A stretch of DNA of 64,000 bases, taken from the NCBI GenBank assembly GCA_021018815.1, contig JAITYX010000153.1, forward strand, positions 291,212 through 355,211. The letters are read 5' to 3'. The DNA comes from Talinum fruticosum. Lineage: Eukaryota > Streptophyta > Magnoliopsida > Caryophyllales > Talinaceae. The stretch's first letter is position 1, and each line of letters starts with the position of its first letter. Made by a program: the position numbers and the translations under genes. The notes below the pieces were generated by a model. It worked only from the letters and a program-made list of their open reading frames with translations. It had not been told where the DNA came from and did not search any database. Below are positions 1-11,907 of this stretch, in pieces.

Positions 1-419
1 CGGGGTTGTGAGATGCATTCTTTGTGATTTTGCTCTTTATTAATCCCATAAAAATAGGTGATTAGATTGTGCAAAATTAGTCTTTGACCTTCAAATGTAG
101 GCGAAGATAGGCTTAATTTTGAGTCTCCCCTTCTAAATTGCTAGCATAGGCAAATCTCAAGCGGTATTCAATGATTGATTTCAAGCATAGTAGTGTGATT
201 AATCCCAATCTAAGGCTTTTTATTCATCGATTTTCTTAGTTATTATTTTAGTAGTTGAATCCAAAAACCAAATCATTGTCAAACCGAGTTTTTGCCTAGA
301 ATAGAGTTTTTAGGTGGATTTAGTATTTGAAAGCGAGTTCCTTGTGGACACAACCCGTACTTGCTGGTTCCTAGCTACAGCTATGCCGTGCACTTGCGGT
401 ATAAATATTTCTCTCAACA
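1..419 (+). repeat. Athila-1 5' LTR, 3'-terminal part
   Basis: The sequence aligns base for base in length with 12958-13376, the end of the downstream LTR, and ends in CTCAACA just before the primer-binding site. The rest of the LTR lies left of the window. Confidence 0.93.
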
Positions 420-425
420 AGTTTT

Positions 426-443
426 TGGCGCCGTTGCCGGGGA
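426..443 (+). other. Primer-binding site, tRNA-Asp type
   Basis: TGGCGCCGTTGCCGGGGA follows the LTR end by six bases. It is the complement of the 3' end of plant tRNA-Asp, the primer used by Athila elements. Confidence 0.92.
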
Positions 444-682
444 ACTTTGTTCTTTTGAGTACTAAATTTGCTTTTCGACTTGAAACTAGGTCTTGTGTTC
501 TTGTCTCAGCACCTATCTTTTCTTGATTTCTGCTTGAATCTGTTTAAGCTTCGGTATAGTTCTTGTTTTTGCATGCGTAGGAGGAGTCGAAGGGGAGAGA
601 AATTGTCCCACTTGACCCCGAAATCGAAGCAACAAGCAAGATCAATAAGCGCACTGCGGGAAGGCGAAGAAGAGAGGAAAGA

Positions 683-1801
683 ATGGCGGAGCAAGGACCG
701 CAACCGAGACCGCTAGGGGACTATGCCATCCCTAGTGCGTCCAGGGCAATTTCGGCCATCGTTAGGCCGAATGTCGCTGCAGAGGATTTTGAGGTGAAGA
801 TGTCGCTCATTCACTTTGTGCGGCAAGATGCATTTGGAGGGCTTCCTAGCGAAAATGTCATTCGTCACATCAACTCCTTCCTAGAGAAGTGTGGGACTGT
901 GAAGATCAATAACTTCACCGATGAAGCCCTCTCGCCTCAAGCTCTTTCCCTTTTCCTTAAAGGATAGAGCCAAGGATTGGTTACTAAATAAGGATCCTAA
1001 CAAGTATGCCACTTGGGAAGCTTTGTCAAAGACGTTCATGGCAAAGTTCTTCCCCCAAGCAAGACCGCGAAATTGAGGAATGCTATCTCCACCTTTTGCT
1101 TGGAAGATGGAGAGTCACTTTATGAGGCTTGGGAAAGATATAAGGATCTCCAAAAGAAGTGTCCCCATCATGGCATTCCCGAATGGATGCTTCTACAGTA
1201 CTTTTTACAACGGGCTACCTCCCCAAATTCGGATTTCCATATATGCAACTCACAGGAGGAGCTCTAATGGCTAAGGGTAAAGGTGAAGCTAAGGCCCTTA
1301 TTGAGAACATGGCCTCCAACAGCTATCACTGGGCAGTGAGAAGTCGGTTCCAAAGAAAGGAGGGATACACAAGATTGATTCCATAGCTCTCCTAGCTAGC
1401 AAAGTGGAGGCTCTTAGTCGAAGTTAGAACGAGTGAGTGCAAGTGTCTACTTCCAAGTGGTTCCTCAAGTACCGCAAATGAGGGATATGTATTTTGTGAG
1501 ATATGTGGAGGACCAGGGCATGTGGCAGCTGAATGCCAAGCTGATTTCCAAACTGTTGAACAAGCCAATGCCCCGCAAAACTTTAATTCCAAACCACAAA
1601 ATAACCCATACTCCCAAACCTACAACCCCGCCTCGGAGGAATCATCCTAATTTCTCCTATAGAAACAATAACCCCTTGCCACCTGGTTTTCAACCTAGGG
1701 CCTCTTTCGACCCTGCACTTCAACCCCCACCACGTAAGTCAAACTTAGAAAGCCTAATGGAAAGCTTCGCTCGCATACGCCTAGAACAAATGAGGCTTTA
1801 G
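683..1801 (+). pseudogene. gag: Athila-1 gag, degraded
   Basis: The ATG at 683 starts a reading frame with the N-terminal Athila gag region, containing LPSENVIRHINSFLEKCGTV. After a stop at 965 the capsid-like region continues in other frames (963-1390). A CCHC zinc knuckle (CEICGGPGHVAAEC) is readable at 1495-1536, with correct C-X2-C-X4-H-X4-C spacing, followed by a proline- and asparagine-rich tail to about 1800. Gag would form the virus-like particle and bind element RNA. At least four frame changes or stops separate the pieces, so no functional protein is expected. 1802-2295 continues the gag-protease linker in a decayed state, with an in-frame TAG near 2178. Confidence 0.88.
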
Positions 1802-2295
1802 GAGAATCGATCAAGGAGTTGACTTCCAAGTTTGATGGCATGTCTACTCATCACAAGATCCTAGAGACTCAAATCTCCCAAATAGCCCAACAAGTGAGCC
1901 ATCTTTCTAGACCTCAAGGGCATTTGCCGGACAACCCGAGATCAATCCAAAGGGGCATGTCAATGCCATCACTTTGAGAAGTGGGAAAGAGTTAGAGGAT
2001 CCAAGGATGGTTGCTAATGAGGAAGATTTTGTTGCTGAAGAAGAGGAGAAATAGAGAGATGTTCAACCTGAAATTCAAGGTGTTAAGGATAACATTGGAA
2101 GTTCAAAAAGTAAAGCTGAAACTAAAACCGTAGTGAAGCTCGTTGAGTCTTACAAACCTCCAACTCCATATCCTTAGAGGTTAGTAAAGACTAAAGATCG
2201 AAAAAGTTCATCAAGTTCATAGAGATGCTCGCAGAAATTCCATATCAATATCCCATTCATAGAGGCACTCGCCGAGATACCATCTTATGCAAAAT

Positions 2296-3072
2296 TTTTG
2301 AAGGACATACTCGTCCAACAAAGGGAAGTTGATTGAGAGTGGGACCGTGTCTCTCACAGCTGAGTGCAAAGTGCCGTCTTGCAAAACAAGTTGCCCCCTA
2401 AGCTTTCAGATCCAGTGCAGTTTCTCTATACCATGCTCTATTGGAGATGTGCCAATTAGCAAGGCGCTGTGTGATTTGGGAGCTAGTGTGAGTGTTATGC
2501 CTCTCTCCATCTGCAAGAGGCTTCAAATGGGTGATTTAAAACCTACTTCCATATTCATTCAACTTGCGGATCGTTTTGTGAAACAACAGTGGGACTCTTA
2601 GAAGATGCGCCTCTCCAAGTGGGCAAGATTTTCATCCCATGTGACTTTGTGGTAATGGAAATGGAGGAGGATGCCCGGATTCCAATCATTCTAGGGAGAC
2701 CTTTCTTAGCCACAGCCTGGTGCCATGATCGATGTTAAGAATGGGAAGCTTTCCCTTCATGTAAGAGATGAGAAGATGGAGTTTAATCTCTCCAAAGCCA
2801 CGGTTGCCCCCACATCCGAAGATTCATGTTGTCAAGTTGACATCTTGGATGAGATTATCAATGGAGACGAGGTAAACCACAAATTGCAAGTTGATCTTCT
2901 TGAAGCACTTTTGACCGGAGAAGAAGTGATTGAAGGACAGAAAGATGAGGCAAAGGAGTATGCTAGGCTCCTTGATGATGCTCCAATCTATGAGCATAGA
3001 CCACATTCGCTGCCGGCCCTCAATGTGGAGGTTCGGTCCGAAAAGGAAGGTGAGAAAAGAGCCCCACGGTAG
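2296..3072 (+). pseudogene. Athila-1 aspartic protease and linker, degraded
   Basis: The segment 2329-2601 encodes a retropepsin-like region with the active-site variant DLGASVSVMP (Asp codon at 2473-2475). Having DLGA rather than DTGA or DSGA is usual for Athila. After a stop at 2599 the flap region resumes in another frame, with IPIILGRPFL near 2680-2710. 2725-3072 is an acidic linker toward the RT. The enzyme would process the Gag-Pol polyprotein; the stops show it is dead. Confidence 0.85.
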
Positions 3073-3159
3073 AGTTAAAACCTCTACCTTCACACCTCAG
3101 TATGAATTCTTAGGCCCTAGCTCCATTTTTCCAGTTATTGTCAATGCTAAACTTGAAGG

Positions 3160-4033
3160 CCCATAACTTGAAAAATTGCTTAATGTCCTTAGAAAACACC
3201 ATGGGGCCATTGGGTATAGCATTGATGATATTAAGGGAATTAGTCCTTCATTGTGCATGCATAGGATTCTTCTTGATGATGGTCATAAACCCTCTCGACA
3301 ACCTCAAAGACGTTTAAATTCAAATGTGCAAGAGGTTGTGAAAAAGAGGTTGTGAAATTGCTTGATGCTCGGAATCATCTATCCTATCTCGAGATAGTGA
3401 TTGGATTAGTCCAGTCCAAGTGGTTCCAAAGAAAGGGGGTATGACCGTCATTAAGAACGAAAAGAATGAGTTGATTTCTACTAGGACTCGTCACCGGGTG
3501 GCGCATGTGCATTGACTACGTAAAATTGAATAAAGCCACCCGGAAAGATCATTTTCCCTCCCTTTCATTGATCAAATGTTGGAACGGTTGGCAAAGCATT
3601 CCTTCTTTTGTTACTTGGATGGTTTTTCGGGATTCTTCCAAATTCTTATCCACCCGAGTGATCAAGAGAAGACAACATTCACATGTCCTTATGGTACCTT
3701 TGCCTATCAATGGATGCCGTTTGGGTTATGTAATGCACCAGCCTACCTTCCAACGAGTCAGGACTCGCTATCTTTTCCGAGTTCATTGAAAACATCATGG
3801 AGGTTTTTATGGATGACTTCTCTGTCTACTGAAGCATTTTTGATGTGTGTTTGGAGAATTTGGCTAAAGTGCTCCATAGATGTGAGGAAGTCAATTTGGT
3901 TTTAAACTGGGAAAAATGTCACTTTATGGTGCAAGAAGGTGTTGTTTTGGGGCATGTAATTTCTGATAGGGGCATCGAGGTTGATAGGGCTAAGATTGAG
4001 GTTATAGAGCGATTACCACCTCCCACTTCGTGA
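3160..4033 (+). pseudogene. Athila-1 reverse transcriptase, degraded
   Basis: RT blocks can be followed across frames: KKGGMTVI near 3435; RMCIDYVKLNKATRKDHFP from about 3502; YLDGFSGFFQILIHPSDQEK and MPFGLCNAPA in a second frame (3612-3740); the catalytic box FMDD at 3806-3817; and EKCHFMV with LGHVISDRGIEVDRAK at 3910-4000. The FMDD form replaces the usual YxDD and is common in Athila. A short direct duplication (GAGGTTGTGAAA repeated near 3332-3355) adds a lesion. At least three frame shifts disrupt the domain. Confidence 0.9.
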
Positions 4034-4767
4034 AGAGTGTTAGAAGCTTCCTTGGTCATGCGGGGTTCTATCGCCGCTTTATCAAGGACTTTTCTAAAAT
4101 TGCTAAACCTCTAACTAAGCTGCTCGCCAAAGATCTACCCTTTGTTTTCACCGATGATTGTCATGAGGCCTTTTGCAGGATCACAGAGGCTTTGATTTCA
4201 GCCCCGATTATTCAGCCATCAGATTGGAGCATGCCATTTGAGATAATGTGTGATGCCATGACCACGCAGCTTGGTGCAGTTTTGGGGCAAAAGATAGACA
4301 AGAAGCCTCATGTCATCAACTATGCTAGTAAGACACTTGATGAGGCCCGAGCAGAACTACACCACTACCGAGAAGGAATTGCTTGCGAGTGGTGTATGCC
4401 ATTGAAAAATTTAGACAAGTATCTTTTGTGCTCCAAGGTCATTGTGTACACCGACCACTCTGCGCTCAAGCATCTACTAGCCAAGCAAGATGCCAAGCCC
4501 CGCCTCATTTGGTGGATCCTACTTCTCCAAGAGTTTGACATAGAGATTCGGGATAAAATCGGAGCGGAGAATGTAGTTACGGATCACTTGTCGAGGCTTA
4601 TTGTTGAGAGTGAAGATGCTCCCATCGATGATACTTTTCCCGATGAGCACTTATTTGTTGTCCATAAGGGTGTAGTTCCTTGGTTTGCCGACATTGCTAA
4701 TTTCCTAGCTAGCAAAGTCATTCCATCTCGATTTGAGTTCTCACCGGAGAAAGAAGCTCTTCCATGA
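4030..4767 (+). pseudogene. Athila-1 RNase H domain and connection
   Basis: This is the longest uninterrupted piece of this polyprotein (245 codons). It starts in the RT thumb (FLGHAGFYRRFIKDFSKIAK) and continues into RNase H, with CDAMTTQLGAVLGQ, the YTDHSALKHLL block and VVTDHLSRL. The first RNase H Asp (CDA) and the TDH Asp are present. The typical TTTEKELLA block reads as HYREGIACEW after local frame errors, which removes the expected catalytic Glu context. It would degrade RNA in the RNA/DNA hybrid; it is isolated from working RT and integrase here. Confidence 0.88.
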
Positions 4768-5360
4768 TATCAAGTTCTACTCGTTGGGAAGAACCTTTCC
4801 TTTACAAGCTGTGCAAGGATGGGGTTTATAGGAGATGTATCCCCGAAGAGGAGATCCGGAGCGTAATTTCCCACTGTCACGACTCTCCTTGTGGTGGACA
4901 TGCTAGCACTCCGAAAACTCGCAGCAAAAGTTCCGCAAGCTGGCTTCTTTTGGCCTACATTGTTCAAGGATGTGCACAAGTATGTTCATGCATGTGATCG
5001 ATGCCAACGGACCGGAAATATCTCAAGGAAGAATGAAATGCCCCTCAATTACATTTTAGAGCTGGAAATTTTTTATGTTTGGGGCATTGACTTTATGGGA
5101 CCATTCCCACCTTCAAAAGGTAATCAATACATCCTTGTTGCTGTGGATTATGTCTCAAAATGGGTAGAAGCAATTGCTAGCCCCACCAATGATGCTAGAG
5201 TGGTGGCTAAGTTCTTTCAAAAGGTGATCTTCCCAAGATTTGGAGTTCCTAGAGTTCTAATTAGTGATGGAGGAACTCATTTTATTGAAAAGAAGTTTGA
5301 AGCAATGCTTAAGAAGTATGGGGTGCATCATAAGGTCTAATTAGGTTATCATCCCCAAAC
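4764..5360 (+). pseudogene. Athila-1 integrase, N-terminal zinc and core domain
   Basis: The HHCC zinc-binding region reads [10 protein letters not shown] (from ~4872) and HACDRCQ (~4990-5010) across two frames. The core has [14 protein letters not shown] with the first catalytic Asp, and LISDGGTHF with the second. A stop at 5338-5340 is followed by YHPQTS. The frame then meets a minus-strand LTR inserted after TAGTG at 5361-5365; the rest of the domain resumes at 6943. Confidence 0.9.
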
Positions 5361-5365
5361 TAGTG

Positions 5366-6937
5366 TGAAGGTTTGCTCGGGGAGAGTCTTAGTCACCCTA
5401 GAGGGGGTGAATAGGGTGATAGACTATTCTTTTGGAAAACTCACACTTTAGCGCAGAAAAGAGACAAAGACAGATTCCGAGTCTACCGACAAGGTCGAAA
5501 AGATTGGACTCGTAAAGAAATGAATCGAAAAATCAAGAACGAGTAAGGCCGTCCGAGTCTAGAATGAACTCGGAAAGTAAACACTTAAATTTTACGTGGA
5601 AACCCTCCCGGGGCAGAAAACCACGGCCCGTGTCAATCCAGCACACGAAGTCAAATCCACTATTTTGAGTCCACAAAATACCGTGAACTAACCGAACCCG
5701 AGTTGCTCCCTTAGACAACTCTATACAAGTTTTCCTAGACTCGAAGTTCCCTTATCTCGATCTAGTACTTCCTAGCTGAGATAACCTTTACAGCTAGGGA
5801 CAACTAAGCTGAATTGACCTTTACAGACTTAGTCAAGGGACCTTACAAATAATGTAAGAAGAGTTTGTAACTAAGTACAAGACCTTACAACTCGAAAGTA
5901 ATGAATTACAGAGTGGGAGTTGTAAGTTGAAGATTGAAAGTAAATACAATAACTTTGATCAAGTATGTGTATAAACAAGTATGTTCGGCAACCTTCAAGT
6001 CTTGTGAAGTGGCTTCTATTTATAGATAACCAAGCAGAGTAGCCGTTAGCTTCATCTGCCGACCGAGAGTCTTCGTGACCGTTGATAGAGGCTTTCGAGT
6101 CGACCGAAAGTGTCCGTTGAAATATGAACGTTGGACAACGGTTTAAACTCTCTTGGAAGTCCCAAAACCATCGGTAGTGTCTTGAAAAATGAGGTGGAAA
6201 CCACCGTTAAGCTTAGCGTTCCGAGTTTTCCGGATATGGAAGCGCATGACTTCGAGACAATCTTCCGGGACTGGAGCAGGGGAAGGTGAAGAGCCATGTC
6301 GGCTGGTGATTTGACGTTCGAAGCTCGGTTACTTTTGTAGTTTGAAAAATGTATCCTCGATTGAATAACCTACAAAAGTAAAACACCTTCGGTTCTCAAA
6401 GTATAAAATACTTTGGTCCAAGGTTAGACACGGATAATAAAATAATTATGATAATTAATCAACCGATTATCCGAGTCGAAATGAAATGGAATTTTCCGAG
6501 TCTAATATCCATGATACTCGGAATTCCATCCGACTTAGTCTAAGCGGAGAATAAAGTTCGATAGAGAATATCGAGAAGATTAACTTGATATATAGACTAA
6601 GCATGAAATAAACTAAGAATACTGACTATATCAAAATAGAACAAATAACCACAAGTCGATTCCGAGTGAAAAATAGTGGAATAATGATATATTCAAAATG
6701 CGATTAATCCGAGTGAGGATGGTCTCGGAATAAAGAACCAGTTTTCGAGTCGCTACTGAAAAGCGATAAATAGTGATAAGTGAAGGATGTATCACTTAGA
6801 GAAGATACTATTTTACTCAAATAAGTTTCTAAGACACAAAGAATGCCTTGGAATCAAAACTTTATAGGTATGAAATCGTTACACCCGATTCCTTTTATAT
6901 AACTCGTAAAAGTATTGAGCGAGTGTCCGAGTCTTCA
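5366..6937 (-). mobile_element. Solo LTR of a Sire-type copia element in Athila-1 integrase
   Basis: The 1572-bp insertion begins TGAAGG and ends TCTTCA on the plus strand and is flanked by perfect 5-bp duplications TAGTG (5361-5365 and 6938-6942). Its reverse complement matches the LTRs of the full element at 18380-29156 along their length, including the start TGAAGACTCGG, the CTCAAAGTATAAAATACTTTGG segment and the terminal CCTAGAGGGGGTGAATAGGG segment. A minus-strand TATA-like CTATAAATAG lies near 6018-6030. No internal region is present, so it is a solo LTR left by LTR-LTR recombination, more diverged than the two LTRs of the complete element are from each other. Confidence 0.95.
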
Positions 6938-6942
6938 TAGTG

Positions 6943-7460
6943 GGCAAGTAGAGATCTCAAACCGGGAAATCAAGTCAATTCTGGAGAAAACGAGTTTCGA
7001 GGTTAAGAAGAGATTGGGCGGACAAGTTAGATGATGCTTTATGGGCCTATCGAACAGCTTTTAAAACACCTATTCGGACTACACCATTTAGGTTGATTTT
7101 GGGAAACCATGTCACCTCCCTGTGGAGTTGGAGCATAAAGCGTTTTGGGCTATCAAGCACTTAAACTTTGATCTAAAAGCTGCTGGGGAAAGAAGGTCGC
7201 TGCAATCGAATGAGCTAGATGAGATTAGGATGGATGCCTATGAGAACACTAAGATCTACAAGGAGAAAATGAAAAAGTGGCACAACAAGTTTATCAATAG
7301 AAGAGAAAGAGATTTAGTTCTTTTGTTTAACTCAAGGCTGAAATTATTTCCTGGAAAACTCCGCTCACGATGGTCGGGGTTTTTAAGGTGTTTCCATATA
7401 GAGTCGTGGAGATCGGTACTGAAGCCGATAATACTTTCAAGGTGAACGGTTCGAGGCTCA
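6943..7460 (+). pseudogene. Athila-1 integrase, C-terminal part
   Basis: Directly after the second TAGTG copy the frame reads GQVEISNREIKSILEK. The Glu codon at 6951-6953 is the last residue of the D,D-35-E triad, so the solo LTR sits 13 bp before it. A one-base loss near 7012 shifts the frame before ADKLDDALWAYRTAFKTP. From 7119 the frame gives the [15 protein letters not shown] block and a basic C-terminal region to about 7445. Confidence 0.9.
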
Positions 7461-7629
7461 AGCACTACCTATCTGGAGAGTCTATAGAGGGGAAGGTCTC
7501 TTACAACCTCCCCAATGCACCAATCACATGAAAAATCGGGTAAGGGTCAAGCTCGGGACCTAAAACAAGCGCTTTGGGAGGCAACCCAAGTCCTTTTTAA
7601 TCGCTTTCAAAAAACAAAAAAACACGAGA

Positions 7630-7945
7630 GAGGAAGTTCGCACGGTACCCAGTGCAGAATTTGCACAGCCGTGCGAATCTTCCAAAGGGCTTCACCATTT
7701 CGCACAGTAGGCCGTGCAGATTCCGCACAGCCGTGTAAGTCAGCGAGAGAGTTGCGCAAATTCGCACACCCCATCGTGCGCGTTTCGCACACCCGTACTG
7801 AGTCTACCCAAGCAATTACCCATTTCGCACGTGCACGCCGTGCACATTTCGCACGACCGTGCGAATCATCCAGAGAGAATAGCCATTTCGCACGGTAGAC
7901 CGTGCGAGATTCACACCGCCGTGCGACTTTCGAATTTTCGCACAA
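7630..7945. repeat. GCACGG/CCGTGC palindrome array, internal copy
   Basis: About ten half-palindromes of the form TTCGCACGG...CCGTGCGA recur at ~20-40-bp spacing. The same motif type forms arrays in each Athila LTR of the window (12157-12432, 15510-15712, 50750-51002, 61640-61935). Confidence 0.85.
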
Positions 7946-8033
7946 AACCCCGAGTGCCCGACCTCTTTTCATCACTCCCTCATCTTTTCCCGCCGACCAC
8001 CACCCAGCCCTCGCACCACCAACAAATCACCCA

Positions 8034-8129
8034 CCGCCGACCCACCTGCCGCCACCACCGCCGACCCACCCGCCCCCACCACCGCCGACCCACCTGCCGC
8101 CACCACCGCCGACCCACCCGCCGCCACCA
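8034..8129. repeat. 24-bp tandem repeat, four units
   Basis: Four consecutive 24-bp units (8034, 8058, 8082 and 8106) begin CCGCCGACCCACC and differ at only a few bases. They are C-rich on the plus strand and encode Pro-rich peptide in any frame. Confidence 0.9.
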
Positions 8130-8604
8130 CCGCCGTTATTCACAAACTCAGCCACCGCCCTTTTCTCTCTCTCACTCTCCAGCCGCCCGCAACTATTTTC
8201 CCTCTACCCCTCAACTCCACAAATCGCCCCTCCTCGCAGCCACCGTTGCCACCGCCGACCACCACCTACCGAGCGCCCGCCATCACCGCAACCCTAGCCG
8301 CCGCCGCTGCCGTTGTCTTCTCCCCTGTTCCCTGCTCCATCTTTGAAACTACCGAACTCTCGCCCCTCCTGTTCCCACGTCCGTGCGACCTTGAAGCCCC
8401 ACCTTTGCGAACGCAAAATTGCCCTTTTTCCACCACTAGCCACCACTTTCCACCGGATTTCTTGTACTCCACGCTGATTTTGGGTTTTGGTGTTCGATTA
8501 TGGAGTTTTGGTGCTTGAATTTTGGGTTTTTGAGGTTTGGTGCTTTGAATTTTGTCTGTACTCGCTGAATTGGGTGTGACTTGCTACTGAATCGCTGTTT
8601 CACA

Positions 8605-9990
8605 ATGCCACCACGGAAGAAATCTAGCACCACCAACACCACCGGCGCTTCCTCTTCCGGCTGGGCCCCTATGGCCCGAGGTAAAAGCTCTCAACCCCTC
8701 GCCCGACAATGTTTTTGGAATTGAGTCCGTGAATGCTGTACAACGTTCTAAATTCGATGAAATCGTGTCTAGAGAGCTTAGTGCACCTAAATTTGTCGAT
8801 GTGGAGTGGATGACAAACCTAGGATTATGGGATGATCTTCGAACTTTATTGTCGAATTTAGGTTTGCTTGAGTTGGTAACCCATCGTTTTGGAGTGTATG
8901 CTAGGCTAGTCTATGAATTTTACAGTTCCTTTAGACTTGACGCCAACCCATCCGGTGATGAGGATTACTTTACGAGTGCATTTCCCTTGGCCTCCCTCAC
9001 CACGGCCTTCTTACCTGTCGCCACAACAACTATTCTTCGAAGCCTTTTGGGAGTCTATTAGTTGTGCGGCATGGCTGACATTTCCTCTACGAGATAGACA
9101 TTTCCGATACTTCAACCCCCAAAAGAGCAAAGCCACCTTCATTTGTATCCCCATCTTTCGCTATCTCCAATGTACTCGGCTAATTCTATTTTTGCTCGTC
9201 ATGATAGTCGAACACCGTCGAAGCTCTGAACTTTTTCTGATTTGGGCAGCCCTTAATGAGATCCCCGTTAACCGTGGTGCTTTACTCGTTAGAGCAAATC
9301 GGAGACCAGTTAGTCACCAAGGCCACCTGTTTAGCTACCGGTGGTATTGTCACTGCTTTAGCTGTGCGCCTTGGGGTAGGGCTTGATTTATCCTTACTAA
9401 CATTGCTACAACCTGGTGGTCTACTCGAACTACAACGCCTGCACGTACATGAAACTCTTCGTGCTTCAGGACAATGCTTTCTTTGTCAACCATCATAGGG
9501 TAGCCCTCTTTCGACTCCCTAATCCTGCCCGGACCACCATTACCGATGAGCGCAACCGGTCATATGGTCGGTTCGCTGCACTAGGGACTCGACCCGAAAC
9601 TTCCACCTCTCATGCTGGGCCATCCGGGCCATCTAAGCCATCCGGGCATCGCGACGAGCCAACTCGCTGGACCATCCGGGTATTCCGAAGCACAAGCAGC
9701 TCAACAACGTGCTGGGGTCGACATTTCTCTTCTTACCGGCCCTCCCACTACCGAGTCAATGTTTCAGTCCATCCTTGATCATCTCAACCGCCTTCAAGTC
9801 GGTCAGGATGGTCTGCGCGATTCTATGCATCAGTATCGGATCGAGACGCAAGCACGGTTTTGAGCAGCTTGATAACCGTCTTGCTGGGGTGGAGCATCTT
9901 GTTCTACACGCCTATGAGCAACTCCGCTGCCCTTACCCTCCCCGGATGGCAACCTCATCGGCCACCTGGCCCTTATTGATGCACTCGTGA
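8605..9990 (+). pseudogene. Athila-1 env-position ORF, degraded
   Basis: The ATG at 8605 starts MPPRKKSSTTNTTGASSSG, a basic Ser/Thr-rich leader, then a shift leads to the frame at 8729. There KFVDVEWMTNLGLWDDLRTL and VYARLVYEFYSSFRLD resemble the ORF found downstream of pol in Athila elements. Later pieces in other frames give SELFLIWAALNEIPVN (~9220-9270) and a Gln-rich C-terminal region with VDISLLTG and ESMFQSILDHLNRLQVGQDG (9715-9830). The product's role is not established, although its position matches retroviral env. No signal peptide or clear membrane segment was seen. It is broken by several frameshifts. Confidence 0.75.
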
Positions 9991-10030
9991 GTTTTGCCCG
10001 CTTCCCTCTCTTTCTTACATATTTTCTTCA

Positions 10031-10062
10031 TTGGGGACAATGAACAGACTCAAGCATGGGGG
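10031..10062 (+). promoter_or_regulatory. Upstream PPT-like block
   Basis: TTGGGGACAATG followed by AAGCATGGGGG repeats the arrangement of the terminal PPT block at 11875-11907. It may be an additional polypurine tract or a structural motif; function is inferred. Confidence 0.5.
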
Positions 10063-11874
10063 TTCTTCATTGGCATCTAATTTGCTTAACTCGAATGAAT
10101 TGCGAGAAATTTGGTGACTCGTTGGATGATTTGAGGGTAGTTTATGATGCATATAGTTAGCAATGCATTCATATAGTCGCATTAGTTTTTGTTTTCCTTA
10201 CTTCCTTCCTCGTTTCTTGCTTATAGGACTAAGCATGAGCATATTAGCTAGGATTTTGCATTGTATATTATTTTTCTTTCTCTTATTTTACTCACAAAAA
10301 GCGATACAAGGCGATGGGCATCTATAAGCAATTGAAGTAACCACATTCCACCCTTTCTTCGTTTCCTTTTCGTGAGTTTCTTTTAGTTAGTTTTCTTTCT
10401 TCAAAAAAAAAACAAAAAAACACACAAAAAAACTGTTTTCAAAACCCCGCTTATGATGATAATGTGATGTGTGATAGTTGATTAATGGGCGTGATTGTGT
10501 ATGATTTGATGACCCATTCTTGGTGGAATCTTTGTGTGGAAATAAACCTGTGAATGAATTTGATTGTGATGTCTTGAGTTGCTCGCCAGGGTCTTTGCGA
10601 ATTACTTTACATGATTGGTCAAACTTGAGCATGTGGTAAAACTTTTGAGCTAGTTGTTGACTCGTGGTGGATAAGCCTCGTGAGACTTTGAGCCTTATAA
10701 GACTAATTCATCAATTTTAGTCTCATGTTTCATTCTTTGTGCGACTCTTCCTTTATGCATACCTCTAGAACTTGCTCTATTTCTCTTTGAGACCACACTT
10801 GGCATACGCATTGTGTAATATGATAGAGGCATTCGTTTGTTTTCAAGCTACATGAGCCAAAAAGCCATCCTGTTCATTTATACCATTTTGCTACCCCTTT
10901 GAGCTTTAACCTGTTTCTTGATACACCTGCATCCACTTTACCTTTGGCCTTTATATATTTCCTATACCAAAGCTAGGTCTAGTGGAGCAATACTTATTGG
11001 GTAGTTTTGGTTTGAATGATGGAGTGTTTCATTCAGCTTGTAGTTTGATTTGGGGATCCATGTTGAAAAAGAAATAATGATAAGTTCCCCTTTTAGACTC
11101 TTTTTGGAATTGAGTAGTGTTTATGATTCCCATGCCAATTATATATATTCCTGAAAGTTTTGAATATTTTAAAAAAAATGAATGAAAAAAAAGAAGAAAA
11201 ATTGAGAAAAAAAAAGAAAAAAAAAGAGAAAAGAAGTGAAGAAATAAGTGGTTGGCATGTGAAAAGTTCAAAAAAATTGTATGCTCATTCCAAAAGTTGT
11301 TTTAAAGCATGTTGTGCTTAAAGAGGTGAATTGAGAGAAAGTTTTCAGTCATGTTTGGAAATGCTCTTGCTCCTTAGCTGTTAGGCCTCGGCTATTTAGC
11401 TCTACATATTCCAAATTGGTTCCCCTTTCTACCAATGAACCTTGGCCACGTTACGAGCTTTGAAAGACCTCTTGATTGTACTTGCATTTTTGCCTCTATA
11501 ATGGTGGAGAATGAGAATATGACCAAGCTTATGGTAGGTTGTGTTTTGGAAAGAGATGTTGAGAGAAATCTCAAAAAGAAATTTCGAAAGAGATGGAGTG
11601 ATCCACATTTCCTAAAGTGAGGTTCCACCGATCAAGCTAGTTCGCCATTTGTTTGAGGGCGTCATGAGTGTGATTGTTGTTCAACATAAGACAATTGTGC
11701 ATTGTAGACAAGCATTGTAATCAATGAAGTTTTCAGGCTAGTTTTCATGGAAATATGATACCTTGAATAGGTTGTCTTTGTGCATGGTCATCCTTATTGA
11801 TTGAACTGTTAACTCATTACCCGAGGAGGGTGAATGCGAGGTTTCAACCTCGGGATTGTTAATTGACAGTCTTG

Positions 11875-11907
11875 CTTGGGGACAAGCAAGAGCTAAGCAT
11901 GGGGAGT
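11875..11907 (+). promoter_or_regulatory. Polypurine tract of Athila-1
   Basis: CTTGGGGACAAGCAAG and AAGCATGGGGAGT lie immediately before the 3' LTR start TGTTAAACC at 11908, the expected place of plus-strand priming. Confidence 0.8.

Larger units (their letters stand above)
7461..8604 (+). other. Athila-1 spacer between pol and env-position ORF
   Basis: No conserved domain was recognised. It holds the end of the pol tail, a GC-rich palindrome array (7630-7945) and a 24-bp tandem repeat (8034-8129), then CT-rich leader-like sequence before the ATG at 8605. The open frames here (for example 7515-7898 and 7714-8346) are low-complexity Arg/His/Pro translations of these repeats. Confidence 0.7.
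9991..11907 (+). other. Athila-1 3' untranslated region
   Basis: No coding domain was seen. It aligns with 13377-15252 of the second Athila along most of its length, including the A-rich stretch at 11170-11236 and the GGATGGA/CATGAGCC segments. It contains two copies of a TTGGGGACAA...AAGCATGGGG block, one at its start and one next to the LTR. Confidence 0.85.

Noticed and set aside
5366..6937. Independent complete element inside the Athila integrase
   Set aside because: It is LTR-only: matches the Sire LTR end to end with no PBS, coding or PPT sequence.
7630..7945. CRISPR-like array of regularly spaced palindromes
   Set aside because: Motifs vary, spacing is irregular, the setting is a plant retrotransposon, and there are no cas genes.
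7515..8346. Overlapping plus- and minus-strand frames of 120-210 codons
   Set aside because: Arg/His/Pro-rich text comes from the palindrome array and the 24-bp repeat; no domain and contradictory frames.
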